20,691 nucleotides of DNA from positions 1 to 20,691 of IMG/VR virus record IMGVR_UViG_3300030108_003797; one strand, given 5' to 3'. The stretch is from a virus. Of this stretch, positions 14,682 through 20,691 are shown in pieces (the first letter of the stretch is position 1; every line of letters begins with the position of its first letter). The notes below the pieces were generated by a model. The model was not told the origin of the DNA and did not search any database. It was given only the letters and a program-made list of their open reading frames with translations. Made by a program: the position numbers and the translations under genes.

Positions 14682-15406
14682 CCCTTGTACGGCTCCGGTG
14701 CTGCTGGCAGTTCTACCTTCTGAAAATTGTACTGTGCCTGAGCTTCAGTAAACTGGCTGCGCTTGCAGACCAGCCAATGACCATCCTCATCTGGCGTCGC
14801 TAGAAGAGGATCATCTAAACGGTGATATCCATATAATCGTTCATGCGGTTCGACATTACTGTCTAGTAGCGCGGACCTAGGGCTGCATCCGACACTCACA
14901 CCATTGCTTATGCAGCGAGAAACCCAGAACTCTACACACGCCCTCCCGGCCTCCGCGAAATGCAAATTGTGCTTATAACTAAAATCCATGCCATAAAGGT
15001 CAATGTGACCGACTTTGTTATATAGGGCAAATGCAATCGCATACGCCACAGTTGTATTCAAATATGCGCATTTCTGATCTCCGATCACATCATTGATGGG
15101 ATACTCCACCACCGATGGAACTCTTTCATCCAGCTCGCAGGAGTAGATTGGGATAGCAGGGTCAAAGTCAGGCAACAGGCGCCGCATGACGTCGGTTTGG
15201 TTACCAGCGTCCTCTGTGTCGAGGTAGCGCGACGCTGGGTCCATCATAAAGACCCGATCGCACTTGAATACGGAAATACTTGAGTTGATGCACCAGACTT
15301 CATCCCAGACAGCGCTGTTTTCTCTGCCTATTACATAATCAATCTGTGATGCGCCTAATCCAATTATTGCTACTTTCTTGCCTTCTAGATCCCTGATTCT
15401 AGACAC
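14678..15406 (-). CDS. MptE/DUF115-like Rossmann-fold protein
   Basis: The N-terminus KKVAIIGLGASQIDYVI (10-26) is a Rossmann-type beta-loop-helix with GLGAS as the nucleotide-binding-like turn. WDEVWCINSSISVFKCDRVF followed by MMDPASRYLDTEDAG and a later HIDLYGMDFSYKHN (134-147) match the pattern of DUF115/MptE-like proteins, whose cellular members include a pterin pyrophosphokinase and proteins linked to glycosylation. Phage members of this family lie in the structural module of many aquatic phages with unknown role. The start is GTG at 15406, one base after the previous stop, with GGAG nine bases upstream. A soluble enzyme-like gene embedded among connector genes suggests modification of a virion component, but the reaction is not known. 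Confidence 0.72.
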   Translation of the reverse strand: MSRIRDLEGKKVAIIGLGASQIDYVIGRENSAVWDEVWCINSSISVFKCDRVFMMDPASRYLDTEDAGNQTDVMRRLLPDFDPAIPIYSCELDERVPSVVEYPINDVIGDQKCAYLNTTVAYAIAFALYNKVGHIDLYGMDFSYKHNLHFAEAGRACVEFWVSRCISNGVSVGCSPRSALLDSNVEPHERLYGYHRLDDPLLATPDEDGHWLVCKRSQFTEAQAQYNFQKVELPAAPEPYKG

Positions 15407-15407
15407 T

Positions 15408-16055
15408 CTACGTCACTCCTGTCCTCAACAAGTCATATCTAAATTCATCTCTGGTGGCGCGGCCCTCAGACACATTTTTCATTCTGGCAATACCTTCCTT
15501 GAACCGTTGCTCGAGGGTGCCAATTACATCGGGCGGCTCTTTCAAAAAGACCGCAGCCTCCACCAATGTGCCGTATAGCAAGGGGTCTGGATGATCGGTA
15601 GACAATAGAGTGCTGCCAGAATCGGTGCCCACGGTCAGCGACGGTGGCTTATGTAGATAATGTAGTTCGATTGAGTAGCTTTGGTCTGGCACCGGGGATA
15701 GCTCAAAAGCAGTGTTATCAAACAGACTGTAAAACCGCGGGCGCCCTGTCACCGTTGTGTCAGGGCTAAACTCTTTGATGAACGATGGGTGCTTGTATTC
15801 AAGATAGTGGTATTTGTTACTTGATATCACTGCCAGAGAGAAGGGGGCAAAAAAATCAGAGGGCGTCGCCAGGAACCTGACAGTCGCGGTCACGTTGCCG
15901 GTTACATTCTGACGCTGCTCTGGCAGCTGCACCAGCTTAAAGATACGGCTCTCAGCTTCTTTGATAAACGTGTCTAGGCTGGCGTTGAAAGTTGTCTCAT
16001 CTACCTGCAAATAGTCTTTCACTGCGGTCTTGAGAGTAGAGAGTGTAAAGCTCAT
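15408..16055 (-). CDS. Head-tail adaptor (SU10-adaptor-like), 215 aa
   Basis: The product opens with a helical domain (FTLSTLKTAVKDYLQVDETT, TFIKEAESRIFKLVQLPEQR) and continues with strands LATPSDFFAPFSLAVI, KYHYLEYKHPSFIKEF, GRPRFYSLFDNTAFELSPVP and SIELHYLHKPPSLT. It ends with a helical domain (DPLLYGTLVEAAVFLKEPPD and EQRFKEGIARMKNVSEG). This helix-beta-helix order and the phrase (L/I)P.DFL...(Y)LE match adaptor proteins that attach to the portal in short-tailed phages, such as the SU10 adaptor family. The ATG overlaps the TGA of the previous gene (ATGA), with GGTGA seven bases upstream. It and the gp4-like protein at 16375-17070 are probably successive ring components between portal and tail hub. 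Confidence 0.75.
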   Translation of the reverse strand: MSFTLSTLKTAVKDYLQVDETTFNASLDTFIKEAESRIFKLVQLPEQRQNVTGNVTATVRFLATPSDFFAPFSLAVISSNKYHYLEYKHPSFIKEFSPDTTVTGRPRFYSLFDNTAFELSPVPDQSYSIELHYLHKPPSLTVGTDSGSTLLSTDHPDPLLYGTLVEAAVFLKEPPDVIGTLEQRFKEGIARMKNVSEGRATRDEFRYDLLRTGVT

Positions 16056-16375
16056 GTCGTTGTCACCGTCACCGTCCCGACACTGACCGTAAGCCCAAAC
16101 GGCGTGAGTTGGGTGCCTAATTTGCCTTTGCCGACGTTAGTGTACACCATGAAAAAGTTGCCATCGTTGCCGTCTGCAGAGGGATCGATCCTGGCGTCTC
16201 GCACTGCCTGGGGGTCAATGGGTGGAGGTTTTGGCATGAGCTGCGGGTGCTTGGCCGACCACTGATCAGGGCCGACCAATAGACCGTCCCACGTCTTCTT
16301 CATGTCTTTCAGCTTATAGCGAAAACCCGTGATGTCACAGATGCCGTAAGCATTTTTGCCCGGTGCAAAGGGCAT
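16052..16375 (-). CDS. Small conserved virion-module protein ending in GTVTVTTT, 107 aa
   Basis: The N-terminal part NAYGICDITGFRYKLKDMKK followed by TWDGLLVGPDQWSAKHPQL is a phrase I recall from small phage proteins in connector modules, where it is often YGFCDRCGFRY with two cysteines; here the second cysteine is Thr, so a metal site is unlikely. The C-terminus TPFGLTVSVGTVTVTTT shares GTVTVTT with the protein at 11747-12061. The start is taken as ATG 16375 (overlapping the previous TGA as TGATG) because AGGA lies seven bases upstream; a GTG at 16378, one codon earlier, is the alternative. The stop overlaps the adaptor ATG. Function unknown; probably a connector or tail accessory. Confidence 0.74.
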   Translation of the reverse strand: MPFAPGKNAYGICDITGFRYKLKDMKKTWDGLLVGPDQWSAKHPQLMPKPPPIDPQAVRDARIDPSADGNDGNFFMVYTNVGKGKLGTQLTPFGLTVSVGTVTVTTT

Positions 16376-17070
16376 CACGCTATCCTGTAGATTGTGAGAT
16401 CGGGCGCTACTTTAAATGATGCTCTGCTCTGATCTTGGCTCAAGGCTCGCTCAAACTCTTCTTCATACAGCTGCTTCAGCAGGGGCACTTTCTCAGGCGC
16501 ACGTTTGAGCGCCATGTAATACGCCAAACCCGCTGCCAGGCAGGGGAAAAACCGAAAGGGCATTTCAAGTGTATTCGACCCAACATCTGCGTCATCCATG
16601 CGCACCAGCACATTGACATGGATGGTGTAGGTACTGTTCTTGTCAGGCGCCGGCCACACTGTGATGGTGGGGCTAATCTGCTTGTCAACAAAGTATTGAT
16701 TGGGCTTGCCAGTGGTTGTTTTGGTGGAGATGTGAGCATACTCGGCTCTAGAGAGTTTGCTCAGCGGCACGTCGGTTGTAGTGCCAGATATGGTCTCTCG
16801 GACAAACACATCCAGCACGTCAATAATGCTGGTGGGCGTAGTGGAGTCCACCTCGTAGGTGATAGTGTCCTTCACCGCCGCGATGGTCTTGGCCTTGATT
16901 GTCCACTGATTGAGCCCTCTATTGGCCCACTCGGCCAGCATCAAGTTCAGCGACCTTTGAGCGGTCTTGAGGTCATACCCGGTCCTAAGCTCTAATCCGC
17001 AGCGCTCAAATGCCTCTTCGACGTAGTCTGCAACGTCGAGCTCAAAATCTTTGCTTCCGCTAGTCGCCAT
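16375..17070 (-). CDS. Head-tail connector / tail accessory protein (P22 gp4-like), 231 aa
   Basis: Such proteins form a ring below the portal and prepare it for the gp10-type hub. The N-terminus MATSGSKDFELDVADYVEEA followed by FERCGLELRTGYDLKTAQRS and LNLMLAEWANRGLNQWTIK is a typical all-helical gp4-like opening. The centre is beta-rich (VDSTTPTSIIDVLDVFVRET, SRAEYAHISTK, PNQYFVDKQISPTITVWPAP), then YTIHVNVLVRMDDADVGSNT, and a helical end MPFRFFPCLAAGLAYYMALK with YEEEFERALSQDQSRASF. ATG 17070 is preferred over a GTG at 17079: AGGTG precedes it at good spacing, and family members I recall begin MATSG. The 5' end overlaps the previous gene by 11 bases. Confidence 0.8.
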   Translation of the reverse strand: MATSGSKDFELDVADYVEEAFERCGLELRTGYDLKTAQRSLNLMLAEWANRGLNQWTIKAKTIAAVKDTITYEVDSTTPTSIIDVLDVFVRETISGTTTDVPLSKLSRAEYAHISTKTTTGKPNQYFVDKQISPTITVWPAPDKNSTYTIHVNVLVRMDDADVGSNTLEMPFRFFPCLAAGLAYYMALKRAPEKVPLLKQLYEEEFERALSQDQSRASFKVAPDLTIYRIA

Positions 17071-17749
17071 CGTCCGCACCTGCGTAGAGGTTGTTGAAAA
17101 TTTGATTTACGTCAAGCGTGTAGTCTAAGTCACTTTTGCTGTAATGGATATGTTGTGACGGGCGGAAGTCAGGCGCCCCCTCTCCTGTCTCAAACCAGGC
17201 GGGGTGTGTGACCCTCACGCGATTATTGGGCAGCGCCACAATGTTGCCCGTCCAGAGCCCGGCGTCTAACAGCTCAAGCACATGACTCTGTTTGTGCTGC
17301 GCTGGATCGTCGGCGATTTCGTTCTCGGAGTAATCCACCGTGAAATAATATTTGGCGGGGTAAGTTTCCCCGTCGATAATTGCTAGCCAAGGGCACGGGG
17401 TGGCTCTGTCGAGGACATATACAGCATGATGGTGGGAGCTGCAGTCCCAGGGCTGCGCCGCCCACACGGGCATTGGCTCGGGCCACTCCTCTAAGGCCGT
17501 GTCACCCACCAATGCCGTAATCGGCATGCGAGCCCACATGGCACCGCCATGTACGTTAGGCTCATCATCATCGTCATAAGTTTCAGCGCCTGTAAATATC
17601 AGCTGAAAACTCAAGCACCGTGTAGGCATCGTAGTCACGGCGATCGCCATCGCGTGGATAAACTCGCCGTGATACTTTTGATGGTTATGCGTGTATTCCC
17701 TGCGTACCCAACATTTGAAATGAGGTACGTTACTTTGCAAATATGCCAT
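17060..17749 (-). CDS. Conserved phage protein of unknown function, 229 aa
   Basis: The product begins MAYLQSNVPHFKCWVRREYT and continues HNHQKYHGEFIHAMAIAVTT, a phrase I associate with a conserved family in uncultured aquatic phages that sits just upstream of the gp4-like connector. The body is beta-rich with many aromatics (GGAMWARMPITALV, PWDCSSHHHAVYVLDRAT, YPAKYYFTVDYSENE) and ends with NRVRVTHPAWFE and DYTLDVNQIFNNLYAGADDG. His and Trp are frequent but no catalytic motif is clear. The ATG directly follows the previous TAG, and GGGAG overlapping that stop is its ribosome-binding site. A virion or assembly role is inferred only from context. Confidence 0.78.
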   Translation of the reverse strand: MAYLQSNVPHFKCWVRREYTHNHQKYHGEFIHAMAIAVTTMPTRCLSFQLIFTGAETYDDDDEPNVHGGAMWARMPITALVGDTALEEWPEPMPVWAAQPWDCSSHHHAVYVLDRATPCPWLAIIDGETYPAKYYFTVDYSENEIADDPAQHKQSHVLELLDAGLWTGNIVALPNNRVRVTHPAWFETGEGAPDFRPSQHIHYSKSDLDYTLDVNQIFNNLYAGADDGD

Positions 17750-18301
17750 CTATCTCCCGTAAAGGCCGCTCTTCGTGCTTGACGGTGGACGCATGTTTCG
17801 TTTCACGCCGCCCTTATTGCCGCCCTTGGTTTTCATGGCGCCGCCTTTAGCCATTCCCTTAGACTTCATCATGCCGCCTTTAGCCATTCCTTTAGACTTC
17901 ATCATGCCGCCTTTGGCCATGCCCTTAGTCTTCATGGCACCGCCTTTAGCGTAACCTTTGGACTTCATGGCACCGCCTTTCTTCATGCCCTTGGTTTTCA
18001 TGGCACCGCCTTTCTTTTTTGTTTGAGCCTTTTTCATTCGGTCCCTCAACTTCTTTGAGTCCTTTTTACTGAGAGAGCTATCTACGTCTTTAGCAATCCC
18101 TGAGCCAATATTTTTCATGGCTCCTTCTAATTCTTTCTTAGTCATCGCAGCCCCAGTCACACTGCGTAACATTTTCTCGATTTTTTTACGCTCAGCCTCT
18201 GGGAGGGCAGTCACGTCAACAACGGTTTTTTTCATTGTGATTTTTTTTGCCGGCCCTTTTGACGCACCGCCTTTCTTCATGCCTTTTGCTTTCATCTTCA
18301 T
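17750..18301 (-). CDS. Lys/Gly-rich repeat protein, 183 aa
   Basis: Extremely basic. Residues 1-24 are Lys-rich (MKMKAKGMKKGGASKG). Residues ~27-95 form a helical region (VVDVTALPEAERKKIEKMLR, AMTKKELEGAMKNIGSGIAK, KKDSKKLRDRMKKAQT). Residues 97-162 are six tandem 11-residue repeats of the form KGG(A/M)MK(T/S)KGMA, and the tail KGGVKRNMRPPSSTKSGLYG is again basic. There is no signal peptide. ATG 18301 has GGAG nine bases upstream; the stop abuts the next gene. Similar MKKGG-repeat proteins occur in many marine phages without known function. The charge suggests binding to DNA or to acidic virion surfaces, which is inference. The neighbour upstream also carries GMKKGGSAKKGG, so the two may share a partner or origin. 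Confidence 0.8.
   Translation of the reverse strand: MKMKAKGMKKGGASKGPAKKITMKKTVVDVTALPEAERKKIEKMLRSVTGAAMTKKELEGAMKNIGSGIAKDVDSSLSKKDSKKLRDRMKKAQTKKKGGAMKTKGMKKGGAMKSKGYAKGGAMKTKGMAKGGMMKSKGMAKGGMMKSKGMAKGGAMKTKGGNKGGVKRNMRPPSSTKSGLYGR
17816..18013 (-). repeat. Six 33-bp tandem coding repeats (11-residue Lys/Gly units)
   Basis: Six in-frame units code for KGGAMKTKGMK, KGGAMKSKGYA, KGGAMKTKGMA, KGGMMKSKGMA, KGGMMKSKGMA and KGGAMKTKGGN. Units four and five are identical at protein level and nearly so in DNA, which suggests recent duplication. Copy number is likely to vary by slippage or recombination. Confidence 0.9.
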
Positions 18302-18316
18302 GGTAAAAATCTCCAG

Positions 18317-18958
18317 TTATTTAGGAACCCGGGTGGTCTTGCGCTTAGCGTTCATCATGGCGCCGCAGCCTCGAGCCTGGAGCTCTACCATCCCACCGTT
18401 ACGCATATTGCGAGCAATCGCCTCACCGCGCTTCCGCTCGTACTTACTGATCTTGCCATCCTTGTTAAGGTCAGATTTTTTCGCATCAAATTCCACACTG
18501 CCTCCCGTTTTCTTTTTCAGAAGGTCAGCGTCTGCCTTACGCGCACCGCCCTTTCCAGTGGCAAAAGATCGGACTCTACCGCAGGCCCATGCGCTGGCGG
18601 GGACGTTACGAGAGCCGCTACTGTAATAAGCGCCAAGACCGCGCTTGTAAACCTTATTGAGTGTAGAAACTGATTTGCCGCTGCTTTTCGCGTGCTTCTT
18701 GACGCACGCCGGTGTGCCGCCACCGCCCTTCTTAGCTGAGCCACCTTTCTTCATACCTCTTGCTGCACGCTCTTTTGAGATGCGGTCCATTTCTGCTTTG
18801 GTCAACGTACCCTCCCTGGCCTTTTTGGCCGTGCGCTTCATTTCAGCCTCTTTGGCTTTTTTCTCAGACGCGCTCAATCCCTCTAGATATTTGAGCGGAG
18901 TGCCTTTGCGATTTTTGGGCACCGGAGCGAACTTCCGTTTAGCTACTGCTTTAGCCAT
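18317..18958 (-). CDS. Lys-rich protein with DUF5824-like domain and one EF-hand loop, 213 aa
   Basis: Residues 1-80 are Lys-rich and probably helical, ending in RGMKKGGSAKKGGGG. Residues ~96-146 (STLNKVYKRGLGAYYSSGSR, then ASAWACGRVRSFATGKGGAR and KADADLL) match the pattern of a domain I recall as DUF5824, widespread in phages and large viruses, whose role is unclear. Residues 163-174, DLNKDGKISKYE, are a canonical 12-residue EF-hand loop (D1, N3, D5, G6, I8, S9, E12). The end, NGGMVELQARGCGAMMNAKR, resembles a short Gly/Arg tail common at the C-termini of small aquatic phage proteins. ATG 18958 has AGG eight bases upstream. The gene lies between the three-EF-loop protein and the Lys/Gly repeat protein, with gaps of about 15 bases. 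Confidence 0.78.
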   Translation of the reverse strand: MAKAVAKRKFAPVPKNRKGTPLKYLEGLSASEKKAKEAEMKRTAKKAREGTLTKAEMDRISKERAARGMKKGGSAKKGGGGTPACVKKHAKSSGKSVSTLNKVYKRGLGAYYSSGSRNVPASAWACGRVRSFATGKGGARKADADLLKKKTGGSVEFDAKKSDLNKDGKISKYERKRGEAIARNMRNGGMVELQARGCGAMMNAKRKTTRVPK

Positions 18959-18973
18959 AGAGTGCCTAACCTC

Positions 18974-20446
18974 TCACTTTCTCGAAGCTGGTATTCGGGC
19001 GGACAAGCCGCCAGAATCGGGCAAATTCATAGGCGGTATCGCTGTCAGGCGACGCGGGTCACTAATGATTCTGCGACCACCCGGTGGACGTGGCATTGGC
19101 TCTCTATTGCTAAAATCATCAGGCGCTTGGTATCCGATAGACTCCAGATAGTCGGCGATTTGCTTTTGCAGTGCCGTCAGGTCGAAATTGCCGCCAAAGA
19201 TGCCAGGTATTCCTTGCGCTCGGATGCCGTCAATTGCCTGCTGCACGCTGTCGGCCACTGGTGGAGATGCGTCTGCCGCTTGTGTCGCCCCTTGAACCGT
19301 CCCGAGCGTGTTGAGGAAAGCTTGCCCTGGGCTGGTGGGTGCGATATCAGACGTCAGCTGCTGGTCGGTTTCCTCCAACGGTACAGGAGTGCCGACAGGC
19401 ATTGTGGTAACTGTTCCAGGTTCTTGAGCGCGCATAAACTCTGCATATTCCGCGTTAGTGACCATGCCGTCATTATTCAAATCGTAGCCCTGCTGAATGC
19501 CGTAGCTCTGCTTGGCTAAGGCTTCTAGGCGCGTCATCCCGCTATCCATCAGCTCTTGAATCCGTGACTCAACTCCAGTGAAGTCTGGATTCATTGACAT
19601 CTGAAACTCAGCGTTTGTCACAACGCCGTCATTGTTGATGTCATAACCCTTAGAGATGGAGCGTAGTTGTTGCTCTAAAGCTTCCTCTCTAGTCAGCCCT
19701 TGCCTGCTAGGGTCCATCAGCTGCGCGATACGATCATCTAGATTCGCTCTTGGATCGTCAGCGCCGAGAACAGGTACGGGCTCGGGAGTTGGGGTAGATT
19801 CCGGCGGCGCCTGTGGTGTGGAGCGATCAAACACGGGCCGACTAAAATACTCAGCAAAACCCTCATAAGGGCTGCGAGAGCCGCCATACTCCAGCATTGC
19901 TTCTCTCATTACAGCAGAAGCGTCGGGGCCAAATAAAGATTCTTGCGTGGCGGGAGGCATGATGGGCATGGTGGATACCTCATCGCGATCATCAATCCCG
20001 TTGCCATTATCGTCAATAAATCTCATGTCGCGAATCATACCGCCCTCTTGCATGCGCATCGGCGGAGGCTGCATTTGACGCCGATCAGCGATTCTGTCTG
20101 CCGCTCGCCTTCTTGCCAAAATCTGTTCTATCAGACTGCTTATTCCCAATCCGCTTGATGAGCGAGCTGGGGGACCAAAGTTAAACGGGCCCGGGACAAA
20201 GGGCTCGGGGCCGCTAGAAGGCGGTATAAACCCTAGTCCAAGCTGATTACGTCCGCCCGTTGGAGAGGGCATTCTTGTGGGGCCGGGGCCACCCAAATTA
20301 GGTGGCATCTGCCCAAGTCTAGGTCCGCCAGTAGGCGGGCTTACTCTTGTGGGGATGTATGGGTTCCGCGGACTCGGTGGCATGTTTGGATTCATCAACT
20401 GCGTGCCGGGCGCTGATTGTCTTGCCATATTTGTAAAAAATCCCAC
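18974..20446 (-). CDS. Pro-rich protein with three EF-hand-type calcium loops, 490 aa
   Basis: Residues 1-95 are Pro/Gly-rich and likely disordered. A short helical segment (SSLIEQILARRRAADRIADR) precedes the first loop, DDNGNGIDDRDE at 145-156, which is atypical at position 8. Loops two and three are canonical: DINNDGVVTNAE at 269-280 and DLNNDGMVTNAE at 322-333. Each is preceded by a related helix (LTREEALEQQLRSISKGY and MTRLEALAKQSYGIQQGY), so residues 238-281 and 294-334 are a tandem duplication. The C-terminal part is again Pro-rich. Calcium binding is inferred from the loops. The start is GTG 20446 because GGGAG lies seven bases upstream; an ATG at 20428 is the alternative but lacks such a site. 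No known phage virion protein was recognised with certainty; context suggests a structural or assembly role. Confidence 0.8.
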   Translation of the reverse strand: MGFFTNMARQSAPGTQLMNPNMPPSPRNPYIPTRVSPPTGGPRLGQMPPNLGGPGPTRMPSPTGGRNQLGLGFIPPSSGPEPFVPGPFNFGPPARSSSGLGISSLIEQILARRRAADRIADRRQMQPPPMRMQEGGMIRDMRFIDDNGNGIDDRDEVSTMPIMPPATQESLFGPDASAVMREAMLEYGGSRSPYEGFAEYFSRPVFDRSTPQAPPESTPTPEPVPVLGADDPRANLDDRIAQLMDPSRQGLTREEALEQQLRSISKGYDINNDGVVTNAEFQMSMNPDFTGVESRIQELMDSGMTRLEALAKQSYGIQQGYDLNNDGMVTNAEYAEFMRAQEPGTVTTMPVGTPVPLEETDQQLTSDIAPTSPGQAFLNTLGTVQGATQAADASPPVADSVQQAIDGIRAQGIPGIFGGNFDLTALQKQIADYLESIGYQAPDDFSNREPMPRPPGGRRIISDPRRLTAIPPMNLPDSGGLSARIPASRK

Positions 20447-20458
20447 GGGCTTCTCCCT

Positions 20459-20691
20459 CTACCAATTCTTGCAAGACCAGTAGCTGGCCGCGAAAACATC
20501 TTTCTTCTTCTCTACCGCGTCACAATTATGACGGGCTCGAAAATTCTTACGGCGCCCCGGCTGATCTTTTTTGATAGTCATGTTGGGATCGCCATATCTC
20601 ACAATCTTTACCTGGTCCCCTTTTTTTGCGAGAACCTTAAACTTTTTGTTTCCCCCAGGTGTCCGTACCTGCTTGTTATAACCAGGGAAGC
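20459..20691 (-). CDS. Small basic DUF6321-like protein, partial (5' end outside window)
   Basis: A frame open from the right edge to TAG at 20459 codes for about 76 residues of a very basic protein: TPGGNKKFKVLAKKGDQVKI, VRYGDPNMTIKKDQPGRRKN, then FRARHNCDAVEKKKDVFAAS and YWSCKNW at the end. The order of a VKI-VRYGD strand, an RRKNFRARHNCD segment and a terminal AS-YW-x-x-K-x-W matches a small protein family I recall from T4-like and other phages (DUF6321), normally about 75-90 residues, so little is missing. Two cysteines (NCD and WSCKNW) could form a metal or disulphide pair. The function is unknown. It ends 12 bases before the GTG of the EF-hand gene, and that gap holds the GGGAG ribosome-binding site of the latter. 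Confidence 0.75.
   Translation of the reverse strand, partial: FPGYNKQVRTPGGNKKFKVLAKKGDQVKIVRYGDPNMTIKKDQPGRRKNFRARHNCDAVEKKKDVFAASYWSCKNW

Noticed and set aside
16435-16995. 186-codon plus-strand ORF opposite the gp4-like connector
   Set aside because: It lies entirely antisense to a recognised connector gene and shows no family pattern or plausible operon context.
17816-18013. Repeats as a CRISPR array or non-coding satellite
   Set aside because: The units are 33 bp, contiguous, in frame and code for a regular 11-residue peptide with no spacers.
18117-19519. Three plus-strand ORFs of 160-185 codons opposite the Lys-rich and EF-hand genes
   Set aside because: Phe/Leu/Ala-rich translations are complements of Lys/Glu/Gly codons; no ribosome-binding sites or family patterns.

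Overview
The window looks like part of the genome of a tailed double-stranded DNA bacteriophage (Caudoviricetes). It is most likely podovirus-like, of the kind known mainly from marine or other aquatic viromes. The reasons are wall-to-wall, overlapping, mostly same-strand genes; a P22 gp10-type packaged-DNA stabilisation protein; P22 gp4/SU10-like head-tail adaptors; large ejection-type virion proteins; and several small Lys/Gly-rich proteins typical of uncultured aquatic phages. No ribosomal, tRNA, CRISPR or insertion-sequence feature was seen. The host cannot be named from the sequence.

Layout. Nearly everything is on the minus strand, so it is described here right to left. (a) 20691-17750: a DUF6321-like basic protein cut by the window edge, a Pro-rich protein with three EF-hand-type loops, a Lys-rich protein with a DUF5824-like domain plus a fourth EF-hand loop, and a protein with six 11-residue Lys/Gly repeats. 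(b) 17749-11747: conserved virion and connector genes: a conserved protein of unknown role, a gp4-like adaptor, a small protein ending in GTVTVTT, an SU10-like adaptor, an MptE/DUF115-like Rossmann protein, a small helical protein, a decoration/fibre-like protein, the gp10-like stabilisation protein with an inserted beta domain, and a second small protein ending in GTVTVTT. (c) 11750-3831: five large Ala/Gly/Gln-rich proteins that look like internal virion or DNA-ejection proteins. Blocks a-c are chained by ATGA, TAATG and TGATG overlaps and read as one long late operon.

(d) 3408-3874: two small plus-strand genes, a ribbon-helix-helix regulator candidate and a small helical protein. They start from a 57-bp divergent spacer containing an imperfect palindrome, and their 3' end overlaps the end of the late operon. 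(e) 3350-1: a second minus-strand operon with a 2-oxoglutarate/Fe(II) oxygenase, three small unknown proteins, and a cytosine-C5 DNA methyltransferase that runs off the left edge. Two identical 16-bp perfect hairpins flank a gene junction here, and a 151-codon ORF lies in an alternative frame inside the methyltransferase gene.

The most noteworthy points are the alternative-frame ORF inside the methyltransferase, the cluster of EF-hand loops in virion-module proteins, the Lys/Gly repeat protein, the C-terminal peptide shared by two non-homologous small proteins (whose codons also supply a GGTGA ribosome-binding sequence for the next gene), and the twin hairpins.
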